From Bacillota bacterium (GTDB taxonomy: Bacteria; Bacillota; UBA4882; UBA10575): a DNA stretch of 5,927 bases. Below the pieces are notes generated by a model. It saw nothing but the letters and a program-made list of their open reading frames with translations. It had not been told where the DNA came from and did not search any database. A program made the translations under genes and the position numbers. Below, piece after piece: positions 5,912-5,927 of this stretch (the first letter of the stretch is position 1; each line of letters opens with the position of its first letter). The stretch is taken from positions 5,550 through 11,476 of the forward strand of contig DOID01000056.1 in the NCBI GenBank assembly GCA_003511465.1, given 5' to 3'.

Positions 5912-5927
5912 ACAACAACGCAAAAAG

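Larger units (their letters stand above)
5816..5925. repeat. Nested, symmetric inverted repeat of about 110 bp
   Basis: Outer arms TTTTGCGTTGT (5816-5826) and ACAACGCAAAA (5915-5925) are perfect 11-bp inverted copies. Inner arms TCGATACAATATAT (5844-5857) and ATATATTGTATCGA (5884-5897) are perfect 14-bp inverted copies around a 26-nt centre. The gaps between outer and inner arm are 17 nt on both sides, yet their sequences are unrelated (about 5 of 17 positions agree). Conserved arms with diverged spacers fit paired protein-binding sites better than a single hairpin. No coding sequence is visible here. A palindrome at a regulated promoter, a recombinase or transposase end, or a remnant of a small mobile repeat are all possible. 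Confidence 0.8.

Noticed and set aside
5816..5925. Chromosome dimer resolution (dif) site or CRISPR repeat
   Set aside because: The sequence does not resemble known dif sites, and there are only mirror pairs, not regularly repeated direct units with spacers.
1..5927. tRNA, rRNA, insertion sequence or complete transposon
   Set aside because: No tRNA-like cloverleaf, rRNA stretch or transposase reading frame could be found by eye on either strand.

Overview
The window holds two convergent gene groups and a short, structured intergenic region at its right edge. Gene density, tight spacing, clear AGGAGG-type ribosome sites and frequent GTG starts indicate a bacterium. The moderate GC content and strong Shine-Dalgarno sites suggest an anaerobic Firmicutes-like lineage, but this is only a guess: no marker gene is present.

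Left part, plus strand (2-2730): the 3' end of an ABC peptide/nickel (Dpp/Opp-type) import operon. It has a permease cut by the window edge, then two ATPases of the DppD and DppF kinds. Both ATPases carry intact nucleotide-binding motifs and the C-terminal cysteine-bearing extension of this family. The upstream permease and the substrate-binding protein would lie left of the window.

Middle and right part, minus strand (5670 down to 2710): a three-gene, probably translationally coupled operon for cyclic-nucleotide signalling. In order of transcription it encodes a membrane CHASE2 sensor fused to a class III adenylate cyclase, an exported FecR-domain protein, and a stand-alone cyclic-nucleotide-binding (CNB) protein. 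The CNB protein resembles CRP but ends exactly where the DNA-binding domain should begin. The operon could therefore contain an external sensor, a possible periplasmic partner, a cAMP synthase and a cAMP receptor with no DNA-binding output. Two features stand out. The cyclase has an in-frame TAA (5583-5581) inside its N-terminal membrane helix, downstream of a textbook ribosome site and GTG start. The receptor gene runs 21 bp into the end of the convergent dppF-like gene.

Right edge (5671-5927): no gene. It holds the cyclase ribosome site and a candidate promoter, a small intrinsic terminator pointing the same way, and a roughly 110-bp nested inverted repeat. The repeat has 11-bp outer arms and 14-bp inner arms, with equal 17-bp gaps on each side and promoter-like boxes inside. 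It looks like an operator or protein-assembly site for a neighbour outside the window.
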